A stretch of DNA of 64,000 nucleotides from Dyella japonica A8 (GCF_000725385.1 NZ_CP008884.1:1488001-1552000); one strand, 5' to 3'; shown: positions 49,263 to 58,761, counted from the stretch's first letter. Numbers and translations are program-made. Notes: generated by a model not told the origin, from the letters alone.

Positions 49263-49465
49263 CGTCGCCAAGAGGGCTTAAAGCGTTGTGCTGTTGTAGC
49301 TTTGTTTGGTTCGCTGCGAACATCATTTTCCCCTCTCCCTAGGGGGAGAGGGCGGAGTAAGGGGAGGGGGCTCGTGGGAACATAGCCAGCGAACAAAACG
49401 ATTTCACTTCCTGCTCCCCACTCCAAGTCCTACCCTTATCCACACACCACCACCCACGGCCACCC

Positions 49466-52132
49466 ATGTCCGAACCCTCCCGCGAAGCACGTGCCGACGC
49501 CCTGCTCGATTCCGTGCAGGAGGAGCGCACGCGCCGCCTGAAGATCTTCCTCGGCGCCGCGCCGGGCGTGGGCAAGACCTACGCCATGCTCTCGGCCGCG
49601 CGCGAGTTGAAGCGGCAGGGTGTGGACGTGGTGATCGGGCTGGTGGAGACGCATGGCCGACAGGAAACCGCGGCACTGCTGGACGGGCTGGAGCAGCTCC
49701 CCCGTCGCAAGGTGAACTACAAGGGGCGGGACTTCACGGAGTTCGATCTCGATGCCGCCCTCGCACGCCGGCCGGACATCATCCTGGTCGATGAGCTCGC
49801 ACACACCAACCTGCCGGGCGGTCGCCACGAACGGCGCTGGCAGGACATCGCCGAGCTGCTGGAAGCGGGCATCGAGGTCTACACCGCGCTCAATGTGCAG
49901 CATCTGGAGAGCCTCAACGATCAGGTGCGGCGCATCACCAACGTCACCGTGCGCGAAACCGTGCCGGATGCGTTCCTCGACCGCGCGCGTGACATCGTGC
50001 TGGTGGATCTACCGCCGCGCGAGCTAATCCAGCGGCTGAAGCAGGGCAAGGTGTATGTGCCCGAGACGGCCGCCGCGGCGCTGGATGCGTTCTTCTCGCC
50101 CACCAATCTCGTCGCCCTGCGCGAGCTGGCGGTGGATACCGTGGCCGGCCACGTGGACAGCGACCTGCGCGAGCACATGCTGGCGCGCGGTGGCGCGATG
50201 CCGGTGCGGCGGCGTGTGCTGGCCGCCATCGACGGGCATTCGCAGAGCGAATACCTCGTGCGCATCGCGCGCCGTATCGCCGAGCGCCGCGGTGCGCCAT
50301 GGAGCGTGGCGTTCGTCGATACCGGCGTTACCCTCGACAAAGGGCGACGCGAACGGCTGGACGCCGCCATGCGGCTTGCGCGCCGCCTGGGTGGCGACAC
50401 CGTGGTGCTGCGCGGTCATGCCATTGCCGATGAACTGATCGCGCACGCGGATCGCGAGGGCATCGGCCAGATCATCCTTGGGCGTACGCGTGAACGTCCG
50501 TTGGCGCGCATGCTTGGCCGCTCACTGACACAGTTGCTGCTGCGGCGTGGGGCGCACCTGGAGCTCACCATCATCGCCACGCCCGCCGAGCGGGCGAAGT
50601 CGCGCCTGCGCCTTCGCATGCCGGGTGGGCCGGGGCGGCGCGGCGAGTACATCTACGCCACGCTCGCCACGCTGGTGGCGTTCGGCCTGTCGTTCATCGC
50701 CGACCGCTACCTGTCCGTGGCGAATCTTTCGCTGATCTTCCTCACCGCCGTGCTGGTGGTGGCGGTGCGTACGCGCATGGCGGTGGCGGTCTACACGGCA
50801 ACGCTGTGTTTCCTGGGCTACAACTTCTTCTTCGCTCCGCCGCGCTACACCCTGATGATCGCCAACTTCGACGACGTGCTGGCGGTTTGCCTGTTCCTCG
50901 TCGCGGCATTGGTGGCGAGCCGGTTGGCGACCAAGCTCGCCAGCCAGGTGGAATCCCTTCGCATGGCGCATGCGCAGGCGCGTGCGCTGCTCGCGCTGGG
51001 GCAGCGGCTTTCCACCAGTACAGACGCCGAGGGCATCCGCCGCGTGGGCGCCGCCGCGCTAGCGGACGTCCTGCGGTGCGACGTGGCGATGCTGGCGCGC
51101 GATGCCAGCCAGGTGTTGCGCGCGGTGGCAGCGTCGCCGCGTGACTTCGACCTGACCACGCAGGATCTCGGCGCCGCCGCGTGGTGTGAGCAGCACGCGG
51201 AACAGGCCGGCCGTTACACCGATACGCTCAACGCCGCGCCATGCTGGGTATTGCCGCTGGGCAGCGACAACAACCATCTGGGCGTGGCGGCGCTGCGCTT
51301 TCCACCGGGGCAGGGCGAGCCCTCCACCGACGAGCGCAGCCTTGCGCTGACCATGGTGCAGGACATCGGCCAGGCCCTGCAGCGCGCGCGGCTCGCGGAG
51401 GAACTGGAAGGCGCCCGCGTGCAGGGCGAAACCGAGCGCCTGCGCAATGCCTTGTTGTCGTCGGTGTCGCACGACCTGCGTTCCCCGCTGGCCTCGATGA
51501 TCGGTTCCGCCGGCACCTTGTCCAGCTACGGCGACCAGCTGCCGCCGGAAGAACGGCGGGAACTGCTGGAAGCCATCCTCGGCGAAGGCCAGCGGCTGGA
51601 TCGCTACATCCAGAACCTGCTGGACATGACCAAGCTCGGCCACGGCACGCTGAAACTCAACCGCGACTGGACCGACGTCGCCGAGATCGTCGCGGCCGCC
51701 ACCACGCGACTGCGCAAGCTGTTCCCCGATCTGCGGGTGGATACCGTGCTGCCCCCGCAGACCCTGCTGCTGTACGTCCATCCCGCGCTGATCGAGCAGG
51801 CCCTGTTCAACATCCTGGAGAACGCCGCGCGCTTCTCGCCGCCCGGCGAACCGGTGCGCGTGGTGGTGCGGCCCAAGGGCGAGCAGGTGCAGATGGACGT
51901 GGTCGATCGCGGTCCGGGCATTCCCGAAGATGAGCGCGCCCGCATTTTCGACATGTTCTATTCCGTGTCGCGCGGCGACCGCGCGCCGCAGGGCACCGGC
52001 CTGGGCCTTGCCATCTGCCGCGGCATGATCGGCGCGCATGGCGGCAGCGTGGAGGCCTTGCCGGGGGACGGCGTTGGCACCACCATTCGCATTACCTTGC
52101 CGTTGCCGGCGCAGCCCGTTAACCACGCATGA
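49466..52132 (+). CDS. kdpD: Sensor histidine kinase KdpD
   Basis: Membrane kinase sensing K+ limitation and phosphorylating KdpE. 888 aa. N-terminal KdpD domain with Walker A G30-AAPGVGKT38 and LVDELAHTNLPGGRHERRWQD. A USP-like domain follows (about 250-370). Four membrane helices lie at about 400-495, then a GAF-like region (about 510-640). HisKA phosphoacceptor His669 is in SVSHDLRSPLAS. The HATPase domain has ENAARFSPPG, DRGPGIP and GTGLGLAICRGMI. Separated from kdpC by a repeat region, so it may have its own promoter. It overlaps kdpE by 4 bp. Confidence 0.97.
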   Translation: MSEPSREARADALLDSVQEERTRRLKIFLGAAPGVGKTYAMLSAARELKRQGVDVVIGLVETHGRQETAALLDGLEQLPRRKVNYKGRDFTEFDLDAALARRPDIILVDELAHTNLPGGRHERRWQDIAELLEAGIEVYTALNVQHLESLNDQVRRITNVTVRETVPDAFLDRARDIVLVDLPPRELIQRLKQGKVYVPETAAAALDAFFSPTNLVALRELAVDTVAGHVDSDLREHMLARGGAMPVRRRVLAAIDGHSQSEYLVRIARRIAERRGAPWSVAFVDTGVTLDKGRRERLDAAMRLARRLGGDTVVLRGHAIADELIAHADREGIGQIILGRTRERPLARMLGRSLTQLLLRRGAHLELTIIATPAERAKSRLRLRMPGGPGRRGEYIYATLATLVAFGLSFIADRYLSVANLSLIFLTAVLVVAVRTRMAVAVYTATLCFLGYNFFFAPPRYTLMIANFDDVLAVCLFLVAALVASRLATKLASQVESLRMAHAQARALLALGQRLSTSTDAEGIRRVGAAALADVLRCDVAMLARDASQVLRAVAASPRDFDLTTQDLGAAAWCEQHAEQAGRYTDTLNAAPCWVLPLGSDNNHLGVAALRFPPGQGEPSTDERSLALTMVQDIGQALQRARLAEELEGARVQGETERLRNALLSSVSHDLRSPLASMIGSAGTLSSYGDQLPPEERRELLEAILGEGQRLDRYIQNLLDMTKLGHGTLKLNRDWTDVAEIVAAATTRLRKLFPDLRVDTVLPPQTLLLYVHPALIEQALFNILENAARFSPPGEPVRVVVRPKGEQVQMDVVDRGPGIPEDERARIFDMFYSVSRGDRAPQGTGLGLAICRGMIGAHGGSVEALPGDGVGTTIRITLPLPAQPVNHA

Positions 52133-52821
52133 CGTCAGCCGCACGTGTCCTGGTCATCGACGACGAGGCGCAGATCCGCAAATTCCTCGACATTGGCCTG
52201 CGCGCCGAAGGCTACGAGGTGCTGCTGGCCGCGAACGCGACCGAAGGGCTGGCGTTGGCGGCCACGCGCTCGCCCGATCTGGTGATCCTCGACATCGGCC
52301 TCCCCGACAAGGAGGGGCACGAGGTGCTGGCCGAGCTGCGCCAGTGGAGCCACGTCCCCGTGGTGATGCTGTCCGTGCGCGATGCGGAAAGCGAAAAGGT
52401 GAAGGCGCTCGACGCCGGCGCCAACGACTACGTCACCAAGCCGTTCGGCATCCAGGAACTGATGGCACGCCTGCGCGCCCTGTTGCGCAACCGGCAGGGC
52501 GAGCCGGAGGCCACGCAGCGCTACGACGACGGCCGCCTGGCCATCGACCTTTCCCGCCGCGAGGTGTCGCTCGACGGTGCGCCGCTGTCGCTCACCCGCA
52601 AGGAATACGCCGTGCTGGCCCTGCTGCTGCGCCATGCCGGCCGCGTGGTGACCCAGCAACAGCTGCTGCGGGAGATCTGGGGCGCCACCCACACCCACGA
52701 CAGCCACTACCTGCGCATCGTGGTGGGCAAGCTGCGCCAGAAACTGGGCGACGACCCGGCGACACCCCGCTGGCTCAAGACCGAGCCGGGCGTGGGCTAC
52801 CGCTTCCTCGGCCCCGGCTGA
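52129..52821 (+). CDS. kdpE: Response regulator KdpE
   Basis: OmpR/PhoB-family activator of kdpFABC. 230 aa. Receiver domain with acidic pair Asp11-Asp12, phospho-acceptor Asp55 (LVILDIGLPD) and Lys of YVTKPFG. The C-terminal winged-helix domain has LSLTRKEYAVLALLLRHAGR and HYLRIVVGKLRQKLGDDP. The start overlaps the kdpD stop. Confidence 0.97.
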   Translation: MTSAARVLVIDDEAQIRKFLDIGLRAEGYEVLLAANATEGLALAATRSPDLVILDIGLPDKEGHEVLAELRQWSHVPVVMLSVRDAESEKVKALDAGANDYVTKPFGIQELMARLRALLRNRQGEPEATQRYDDGRLAIDLSRREVSLDGAPLSLTRKEYAVLALLLRHAGRVVTQQQLLREIWGATHTHDSHYLRIVVGKLRQKLGDDPATPRWLKTEPGVGYRFLGPG

Positions 52822-52975
52822 GCCAACGGGCCGGTGTCGCAGCCGGTGAGAGCCGGTAGTGGTCTGATTCAAGGGCTTTTTTCGCCCGTCCCGGACGCCG
52901 GGGCGGGGCGAAGGCTGGCCAGATTCACAGTTCTCCGGCACCGGTCAACGCCTGTCTCCACGGGCGGGGCGCGGT

Positions 52976-52981
52976 TATGAT
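52976..52981 (+). promoter_or_regulatory. Probable -10 element of ssb
   Basis: TATGAT, 72 bp before the ssb start, in an otherwise GC-rich spacer (52822-53053). No good -35 at 17 bp and no recognisable LexA-type operator were seen. Confidence 0.35.
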
Positions 52982-53053
52982 GGCCGCCGGACCAACATCC
53001 CGGCGCTGACTGCCCAAGAACGCAGCGCCGGCTCACAGAGGACATCAAAACCC

Positions 53054-53614
53054 ATGGCACGCGGCATCAACAAAGTCATCATCGTCGGCAACCTCGGCGC
53101 GGACCCGGAAACCCGCTACACCGGCAACGGTACGGCGATCACCAGCATCCGTATCGCCACGTCCGAAAACTGGACCGACAAGCAGAGCGGCGAGAAGCAA
53201 GAGCGCACCGAGTGGCATCGCGTGAAGCTGTTCGGCCGCCTCGCTGAAATCGCCGGCGAATACCTGAAGAAGGGTCGCCAGGTCTACATCGAAGGCTCGC
53301 TGCGCACCGACAAGTACACCGACAAGGACGGCGTCGAGCGCTTCAGCACCGACATCATCGCGGCCGAAATGCAGATGCTCGGCGGTGGCTCGGAAGGCGG
53401 TGCGGGCGGCGGTGGCGGCGGCAACTTCCAGCGCTCCTCCCAGGGCGGCGGCGGTGGCCAGCGCCAGGGCGGCTACGGCGGTGGCCAGCAGTCCCGCGGT
53501 GGCGACAACTACGGCGGCGGCTCGCGCGGCGGCGACAACTACGGCAACCAGCAGCGCCAGTCCGCGCCGCCGGTGCAGAACAACAGCTTCGACGACGACG
53601 ATATCCCGTTCTGA
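53054..53614 (+). CDS. ssb: Single-stranded DNA-binding protein
   Basis: Essential ssDNA-binding protein of replication, recombination and repair. 186 aa. OB-fold domain residues 1-112 ([20 protein letters not shown], then [20 protein letters not shown]). A long Gly/Gln/Arg-rich disordered linker (about 115-175) and the acidic C-terminal tip DDDDIPF, which recruits partner proteins, complete it. A terminator follows. Confidence 0.98.
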   Translation: MARGINKVIIVGNLGADPETRYTGNGTAITSIRIATSENWTDKQSGEKQERTEWHRVKLFGRLAEIAGEYLKKGRQVYIEGSLRTDKYTDKDGVERFSTDIIAAEMQMLGGGSEGGAGGGGGGNFQRSSQGGGGGQRQGGYGGGQQSRGGDNYGGGSRGGDNYGNQQRQSAPPVQNNSFDDDDIPF

Positions 53615-54014
53615 TTTTCATCGGCGGCGACATCGTTGCGTGATATCAAAGAGCCCATGGTCGCCATGGGCTTTTTGTTTGCGAGGCGTACTCGTTGGGT
53701 CGGGTGTCGGGTGTGCCGCAGGGTGATGCGTTGCGGCATCCCTTCATCAGCCGCCATGAATGACCGAAGAGATTCGCGCTGCACCTTTTTCCTTCACGGG
53801 CTTAACGGCGACGCCGCGGGTCAAGCGTATCTCCCGGAAGGTATGACGCGAGCGGACGGGTACCGATCGACAGTTGGATGTACCGAGCGAACAAGGCGTA
53901 AAGGGCTCGCTTGGCTGCTCCCGCTTGATGACACGGGGCTGCGTGAAATGGATGCCTGAACGATCCCATCCAGCATTTTTTCCATCGCACTCTCACGACC
54001 GGCAGGATAAGAAC
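53615..54014. other. ssb-uvrA2 spacer
   Basis: 400 bp. It contains the ssb terminator at 53651-53680 and otherwise no feature I can support. An open frame 53636-53959 starts before the terminator hairpin, has no ribosome-binding site and looks non-coding. Confidence 0.7.
53651..53680 (+). terminator. Rho-independent terminator of ssb
   Basis: AGCCCATGG TCG CCATGGGCT, a 9-bp perfect stem with a 3-base loop, then TTTTGTTT. 37 bp after the ssb stop. Confidence 0.92.
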
Positions 54015-56657
54015 ATGCCAACCCTTACTTTCGGTGAATCCTCTTGTTCCGCTGCGGCCAGCGGCCTCGTGGAAGTGCGTGGCGCGCGCGAGCACAACCT
54101 CAAGGATGTCGACGTCTCCATACCGCGCAATGCGCTGGTGGTGTTTTCCGGGGTCTCCGGCTCCGGCAAGTCCTCGCTCGCCTTCGGCACCATTTATGCC
54201 GAGGCGCAGCGACGCTATTTCGAGTCGGTGGCTCCGTATGCTCGCCGCCTGATCGATCAGGCGGGGGTGCCGGATGTCGATGCCATCGATGGCCTGCCAC
54301 CGGCGGTAGCGCTCCAGCAGCAACGCGGCGCCAGCAATGCGCGCTCTTCCGTCGGAAGCGTGACCACCTTGTCCAGCCTCATACGGATGATGTACTCGCG
54401 CGCCGGCGCCTATCCGGCGCATCAGCCGATGCTGTACGCCGAGGATTTTTCGCCGAACACCCCGCAGGGCGCATGTCCGACCTGCCATGGCCTGGGCCAT
54501 GTGTACGAGGTGACCGAGGCCACCATGGTGCCCGATCCCTCGCTGACCATTCGCGAGCGGGCGATCGCCTCGTGGCCGCCGGCCTGGCAAGGGCAGAACC
54601 TGCGCGACATCCTGGTCAGCCTGGGCTACGACGTCGACCGTCCATGGAAGGATCTGCCCAAGAAGGATCGCGACTGGATCCTGTTTACGGAAGAAACCCC
54701 GACCGTGCCCGTCTATGCCGGCTTGACGCCTGCCGAGACGCGCGCTGCCCTCCGGCGCAAGATGGAGCCGAGCTACATGGGCACCTTCACGGGGGCGCGG
54801 CGCTACGTGTTGCACACGTTTGCGAGTACGCAAAGTGCTTTGATGCGCAGGCGCGTTTCCCGCTTCATGGAAGGCAAGCTGTGCCCCGCCTGCCACGGCA
54901 AGCGGCTCAAGCCGGAGGCGCTGTCGGTGACCTTCGCTGGCGTGGACATTGGCGAGTTCATGCAAATGCCAGTGGACCAGCTGGCGGCGTTGCTCGAACC
55001 CATCGCCCAAGGCGACTTCCGCGCCCATGCGGCGGGCGCTGGCACTGACAAGGAAGCCACCCGGCGCGACCGAGCGGAACGCAAGGCTTCCGGCCGCGCC
55101 GTTCATGCGGTGGCGCCCGATGTGCGACGCACCTCCGCGCTATCGGAAGAAAAGCGCCTCGCCGCGCAACGCCTTGCCGGTGGCGTGGTGGGGCGTCTGC
55201 GTCAACTGCGCGGGCTGGGCCTGGGCTACCTGACGCTGGACCGGGCCACGCCCACCCTTTCGGCCGGCGAGTTGCAGCGACTGCGGCTGGCCACGCAATT
55301 GAGTTCCCTGTTGTTCGGCGTCGTGTACGTGCTTGATGAACCCTCGGCGGGCTTGCATCCCTCCGACAGCCAGGCGCTTTACGACGCGCTCGACAGGCTG
55401 CGCGATGCAGGCAATTCGGTGTTCGTGGTGGAGCACGACCTGGACCTGATGCGCCGCGCGCAATGGCTGGTGGACGTGGGGCCGGAGGCCGGTGAGCGCG
55501 GTGGCCGCGTGCTCTACAGCGGTGAGCCAGCCGGCCTTCGCACGATTGCCGAATCGCGTACCGCCCGCTATCTGTTCGATGAGATCCCCTCGCCCAGCAG
55601 CCGTGAGCGCAAACCCGCCGGCTGGTTGGAGCTGCAAGGCATCCAGCGCCACAACCTGCACGGTGTGGATGCGCGTATTCCGCTCAGCGTGTTGACGGCG
55701 GTGACCGGCATATCCGGCTCGGGCAAATCCAGTCTCGTCGCGCAGGCGTTGCCAGAGCTGGTGTTGCTGCACCTGGGCCACGAGCCCGAAGACGATGCGG
55801 CCGAAAGCGGCAACAGCGAAGGGCCGGCGGTGATCGAGGTCACCGGTGGCCATCTGGCCGGTGACGTGGATGCCATACAGCGACTGGTGCAGGTGGACCA
55901 GAAGCCGATCGGGCGTACGCCACGCTCCAACCTGGCGACCTATACCGGCCTGTTCGACCACGTGCGCAAGCTGTTCGCCGCCACGCCAGATGCGCGCCGC
56001 CGTCGCTACGATGCCGGGCGGTTCTCGTTCAATGTGGCCAAGGGGCGCTGCGAAACCTGCGAGGGCGAGGGATTCGTCAGCGTGGAATTGCTGTTCATGC
56101 CCAGTGTCTACGCACCATGCCCGACGTGCCATGGTGCCCGCTACAACGAGGCGACGCTGAAGGTGCTCTGGAACGGGCGCAACATCGCCGAAGTGCTGCG
56201 GATGACAGTGGACGAAGCGCACGAGTTCTTCGCGGATGAGGACGCCGTGGCGCGGCCACTGCAATTGCTGAAAGAGATCGGGCTGGGCTACCTGCGCCTG
56301 GGACAACCTGCCACCGAACTGTCCGGCGGCGAGGCGCAGCGCATCAAGCTGGCCACCGAATTGCAGCGCAGCCAGCGTGGTCGCAGCCTGTATGTCCTCG
56401 ACGAGCCGACCACGGGGCTGCACGCGGCAGATGCCGATCGCCTGATGGTCCAGTTGCAGCGCCTGGTCGATGCCGGCAATACCGTGGTGATGGTTGAGCA
56501 CGATATGCGCGCAGTGGCCCAGGCGGATTGGGTGATCGACGTGGGGCCAGGCGCGGGCGATGCCGGCGGCCTTATCGTGGCCACTGGCACGCCTCAACAG
56601 GTGGCGCGGGCACGCGGTAGCCGAACGGCCCCGTTTCTTGCACAGCAGCTCAAGTGA
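54015..56657 (+). CDS. UvrA-like ABC ATPase lacking the UvrB-binding domain (UvrA2 class)
   Basis: 880 aa from the ATG at 54015 (AGGATAA ribosome-binding site). Two UvrA-type ABC modules. Walker A are GVSGSGKSS (residues 46-54) and GISGSGKSS. Signature motifs are TLSAGELQRLRLATQL and ELSGGEAQRIKLATEL. Walker B are VYVLDEPSAGLH and LYVLDEPTTGLH. The C-terminal zinc finger CETCEGEGF...CPTCHGARY is intact. Between R129 and the insertion-domain C154-PTC only 24 residues remain, where genuine UvrA has a UvrB-binding domain of about 130 residues with its own CPxC pair. It is therefore a UvrA paralogue, probably not acting in normal UvrABC repair. Relatives act in drug tolerance or as accessory damage sensors. 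Confidence 0.9.
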   Translation: MPTLTFGESSCSAAASGLVEVRGAREHNLKDVDVSIPRNALVVFSGVSGSGKSSLAFGTIYAEAQRRYFESVAPYARRLIDQAGVPDVDAIDGLPPAVALQQQRGASNARSSVGSVTTLSSLIRMMYSRAGAYPAHQPMLYAEDFSPNTPQGACPTCHGLGHVYEVTEATMVPDPSLTIRERAIASWPPAWQGQNLRDILVSLGYDVDRPWKDLPKKDRDWILFTEETPTVPVYAGLTPAETRAALRRKMEPSYMGTFTGARRYVLHTFASTQSALMRRRVSRFMEGKLCPACHGKRLKPEALSVTFAGVDIGEFMQMPVDQLAALLEPIAQGDFRAHAAGAGTDKEATRRDRAERKASGRAVHAVAPDVRRTSALSEEKRLAAQRLAGGVVGRLRQLRGLGLGYLTLDRATPTLSAGELQRLRLATQLSSLLFGVVYVLDEPSAGLHPSDSQALYDALDRLRDAGNSVFVVEHDLDLMRRAQWLVDVGPEAGERGGRVLYSGEPAGLRTIAESRTARYLFDEIPSPSSRERKPAGWLELQGIQRHNLHGVDARIPLSVLTAVTGISGSGKSSLVAQALPELVLLHLGHEPEDDAAESGNSEGPAVIEVTGGHLAGDVDAIQRLVQVDQKPIGRTPRSNLATYTGLFDHVRKLFAATPDARRRRYDAGRFSFNVAKGRCETCEGEGFVSVELLFMPSVYAPCPTCHGARYNEATLKVLWNGRNIAEVLRMTVDEAHEFFADEDAVARPLQLLKEIGLGYLRLGQPATELSGGEAQRIKLATELQRSQRGRSLYVLDEPTTGLHAADADRLMVQLQRLVDAGNTVVMVEHDMRAVAQADWVIDVGPGAGDAGGLIVATGTPQQVARARGSRTAPFLAQQLK

Positions 56658-56828
56658 CATGAGTGACTGGGCCACCTGAGGCGGCGTCGTCAGCAAAGCT
56701 GATATCGCTATGGCGTGGGTCGTGCCGGATGACGCGCCTGAGCGCCTGATGGGGCCACGGTTGCAGCCGGGAACGGATGAACGAGCGTGCTAGAGTCCTT
56801 CCCAGGGCCGGGGTCTTGTGGGGAAACC

Positions 56829-57587
56829 ATGGCAGCGCACGACGACATCACGCCCAGTGCGGTGCATGAGGGCATGAACCGCAACGAGCTTTTCCTTGAA
56901 TACCTGCCGACCATCGCACTCCAGGAGCATGGCCGCTGCGTGGGTTGCGAGGCACTGGTGCGCTGGCGGCGCGGCTCGCACGTGCTGTATCCCGGTGATT
57001 TCGTGCCGGTCGTGGAAGACACCCCCGTATCGGGCCTGCTGACCTATTGGGTCATCGACACCGTTGCCAGCGAGTTGGGCGACTGGCTGCGCAGGCACCG
57101 CAGCGCGCATGTCGGCATCAACATTCCCCCGGAAGTACTCGGGCGGGGAGGGCTGGAATACGCCTCGCGCCGGGCGGCGCTGTTCGAGGTGAGGCGGCAG
57201 ATCATCCTGGAGATCACCGAGCGGGGCATTCCCGACCGGCTCGGTCTGGCCGAGTTGCGTGACCTGGCTCGCGGGCACCAGCTCATTGCCATGGACGACG
57301 TGGATCTGGACGAGAGCAACTTCATCGTGCTGTCCCGGCAACCGGTTCCGGTGATCAAGCTCGACAAGGCATTCGTGGCCAGCCTGACAGGCACAGGCGG
57401 TGCGCGGCTGGAACAGGTCGCCGCGTTGATCCGCATGCCAGGGCATTACGTGGTGGCCGAAGGTGTGGAAACCGTCGCGCAGGAACGTTTGCTGCGCGAC
57501 ATCGGTGTGCAGTACGCGCAAGGCTGGCTGTATTCGAAGTCCGTGCCGGCGGAAGAGCTCAAGGCGTTCTATGCCGCCCGATCATGA
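56829..57587 (+). CDS. Stand-alone EAL-domain protein (c-di-GMP phosphodiesterase-like)
   Basis: 252 aa, EAL domain only, cytoplasmic. Motifs: E41-A-L43 in GCEALVRW, GINIPPEVL (Asn for Mg), ILEITERGIP (ExTE), VIKLDKAFV and VVAEGVET. The loop-6 motif normally DDFGxGxSS reads MDDVDLDESN: both aspartates remain but the glycine-rich part is lost. Activity is therefore doubtful, and a c-di-GMP-binding or protein-interaction role is possible. No sensory domain is attached. GTG at 56787 is an alternative start. Confidence 0.85.
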   Translation: MAAHDDITPSAVHEGMNRNELFLEYLPTIALQEHGRCVGCEALVRWRRGSHVLYPGDFVPVVEDTPVSGLLTYWVIDTVASELGDWLRRHRSAHVGINIPPEVLGRGGLEYASRRAALFEVRRQIILEITERGIPDRLGLAELRDLARGHQLIAMDDVDLDESNFIVLSRQPVPVIKLDKAFVASLTGTGGARLEQVAALIRMPGHYVVAEGVETVAQERLLRDIGVQYAQGWLYSKSVPAEELKAFYAARS

Positions 57588-57810
57588 AACATGTTTTTGC
57601 GGAGTCACGTAACCCCAGGCGCATCGTGGAGCGGGCCGCGACAGCGCGACTCCTCGATGCACGAAACAACGCACGCCCCTGACATCGGAGATGGGCTTGT
57701 TCCATCGACCACACCTTGGCATCACCCATGCCGACCAGATCGCGCAGCAGACCTTCGGGATCCGCCCGCTGTGCTAGGAGCGGACCCAGGCAATGAAAGG
57801 AGTGGCAGCC

Positions 57811-58152
57811 ATGAAAGAATCCACCGCCGGTTTTGCCGTCATCTATCGGTGGCGACTGCATCCAGGGAAGGAGGCTCAGTTCATCGAAGCCTGGACGCGT
57901 ATCTCCGAGCTTTATCTGCATCGACACGGGTCACTGGGTTCACGACTGCATCGCGGTCCGGAGGGCATCTGGTATAGCTACGCTCAGTGGCCGGACAGGG
58001 CCGCCCGGGAAGCGGCCTTCTCGGCAGGTACGCTCGACAGGGAGACCGGGGAGCTCATGCGTAGCGCCATTGCCGAGACCCTGCCGGAAATCGTTCTTGA
58101 GCCAGTGGTTGATCTGATGGTGCCGACCCGTCAAACGAAGACCGAAAGCTAG
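57811..58152 (+). CDS. Antibiotic-biosynthesis-monooxygenase (ABM) domain protein
   Basis: 113 aa from the ATG at 57811, chosen because AAAGGAG sits 8 bases upstream; the ATG at 57793 lacks one. Dimeric ferredoxin-like ABM fold: FAVIYRWRLHPGKEAQFIEAWTRISELYLHRHGSLGSRLH and WYSYAQWPDRAAREAAF. Members range from cofactor-free monooxygenases to stress-linked proteins; no substrate can be assigned. It is the first of a series of single small genes. Confidence 0.8.
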   Translation: MKESTAGFAVIYRWRLHPGKEAQFIEAWTRISELYLHRHGSLGSRLHRGPEGIWYSYAQWPDRAAREAAFSAGTLDRETGELMRSAIAETLPEIVLEPVVDLMVPTRQTKTES

Positions 58153-58171
58153 CGGTTTGAGTCAGCGGCAG

Positions 58172-58199
58172 ACGTCTGGTTTCGGCCCGAAGCGGACGT
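58172..58199 (+). repeat. GTCCGC palindrome, copy A
   Basis: CGTCTGG, TTTCGGCCCGAA, GCGGACG: an imperfect inverted repeat between the ABM and MAPEG genes. First of six same-orientation copies in 58.1-61.2 kb. Confidence 0.7.
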
Positions 58200-58330
58200 T
58201 GTTAGCGCCAAGAGTGCCGTAGGTGATATCAGCTCTTCTTGAGGGAGAGTAATGGATATCAAACGTGGGAAGGCCCTTCCAAGATCGGCAAGGCATATTC
58301 ATCCACTTCAGAATGCAGGAGAGTTGATCG

Positions 58331-58738
58331 ATGAGTACTTCTGCCTTGGTACTGACGCTATTCATCGCTTGGGCACTCTTCTTGCTCGTGCTCATGGAAG
58401 GCATTCGCTCTTATCTGGTTCTCTCCGGTCGTGCCAAGTCCAATGAATTCAAGCCCGACAACTCAAACCTATCCCCATTTTTGCAGCGACTGGCGCGGGC
58501 ACATGCCAACTGTATCGAGAGCCTTCCTGTTTTTGGTGGCCTTCTTCTTGTCGCTATGCTGACCAGCCGTACCGGGCTTACCGATACGTTAGCCCCATGG
58601 CTCTTGTTTGCCCGCATTGCCCAGTCAATCACGCATCTCGTCTCCTTAAGTATCTTCGCGGTCAATGCGCGCTTTTTCTTCTTTGCAGTTCAGCTAACGA
58701 TCGCGGTCTACTGGACGTTGGCATTACTCGCACGATAG
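58331..58738 (+). CDS. MAPEG-family membrane protein
   Basis: 135 aa with an AGGAGAG ribosome-binding site. Four membrane helices. The MAPEG signature is RAHANCIESLPVFGGLLLVAM, with a basic/polar segment before it. The family covers glutathione S-transferase-like and eicosanoid enzymes in eukaryotes; bacterial members are mostly uncharacterised. Codons are clearly AT-richer than in the housekeeping parts of the window (about half GC in the first 60 bases), suggesting foreign origin. Confidence 0.85.
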   Translation: MSTSALVLTLFIAWALFLLVLMEGIRSYLVLSGRAKSNEFKPDNSNLSPFLQRLARAHANCIESLPVFGGLLLVAMLTSRTGLTDTLAPWLLFARIAQSITHLVSLSIFAVNARFFFFAVQLTIAVYWTLALLAR

Positions 58739-58761
58739 TTCATGCGTTTGGATGATTGGGG

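Larger units (their letters stand above)
48670..49465. other. Repeat-rich spacer between kdpC and kdpD
   Basis: 796 bp with no convincing gene. In order: an 11-bp perfect hairpin (48686-48710), a type-2 REP (48755-48785), copy 3 of the longer repeat element (48801-48953), a 108-bp tandem repeat (49031-49262) and a second CTCTCCC hairpin (49331-49352). Open frames through the tandem exist on both strands but simply follow the 108-bp period, a multiple of three. Confidence 0.75.

Noticed and set aside
48945..49385. Open frames with 36-residue repeats on both strands through the 108-bp tandem
   Set aside because: The period is divisible by three, which keeps frames open by chance; no ribosome-binding site and no known repeat protein.
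52822..53053. LexA operator before ssb
   Set aside because: No convincing CTG-N10-CAG or Xanthomonas-type SOS box could be found by eye.
53636..53959. Open frame between ssb and the UvrA paralogue
   Set aside because: It begins in front of the ssb terminator and reads through its hairpin, has no ribosome-binding site and no recognisable domain.
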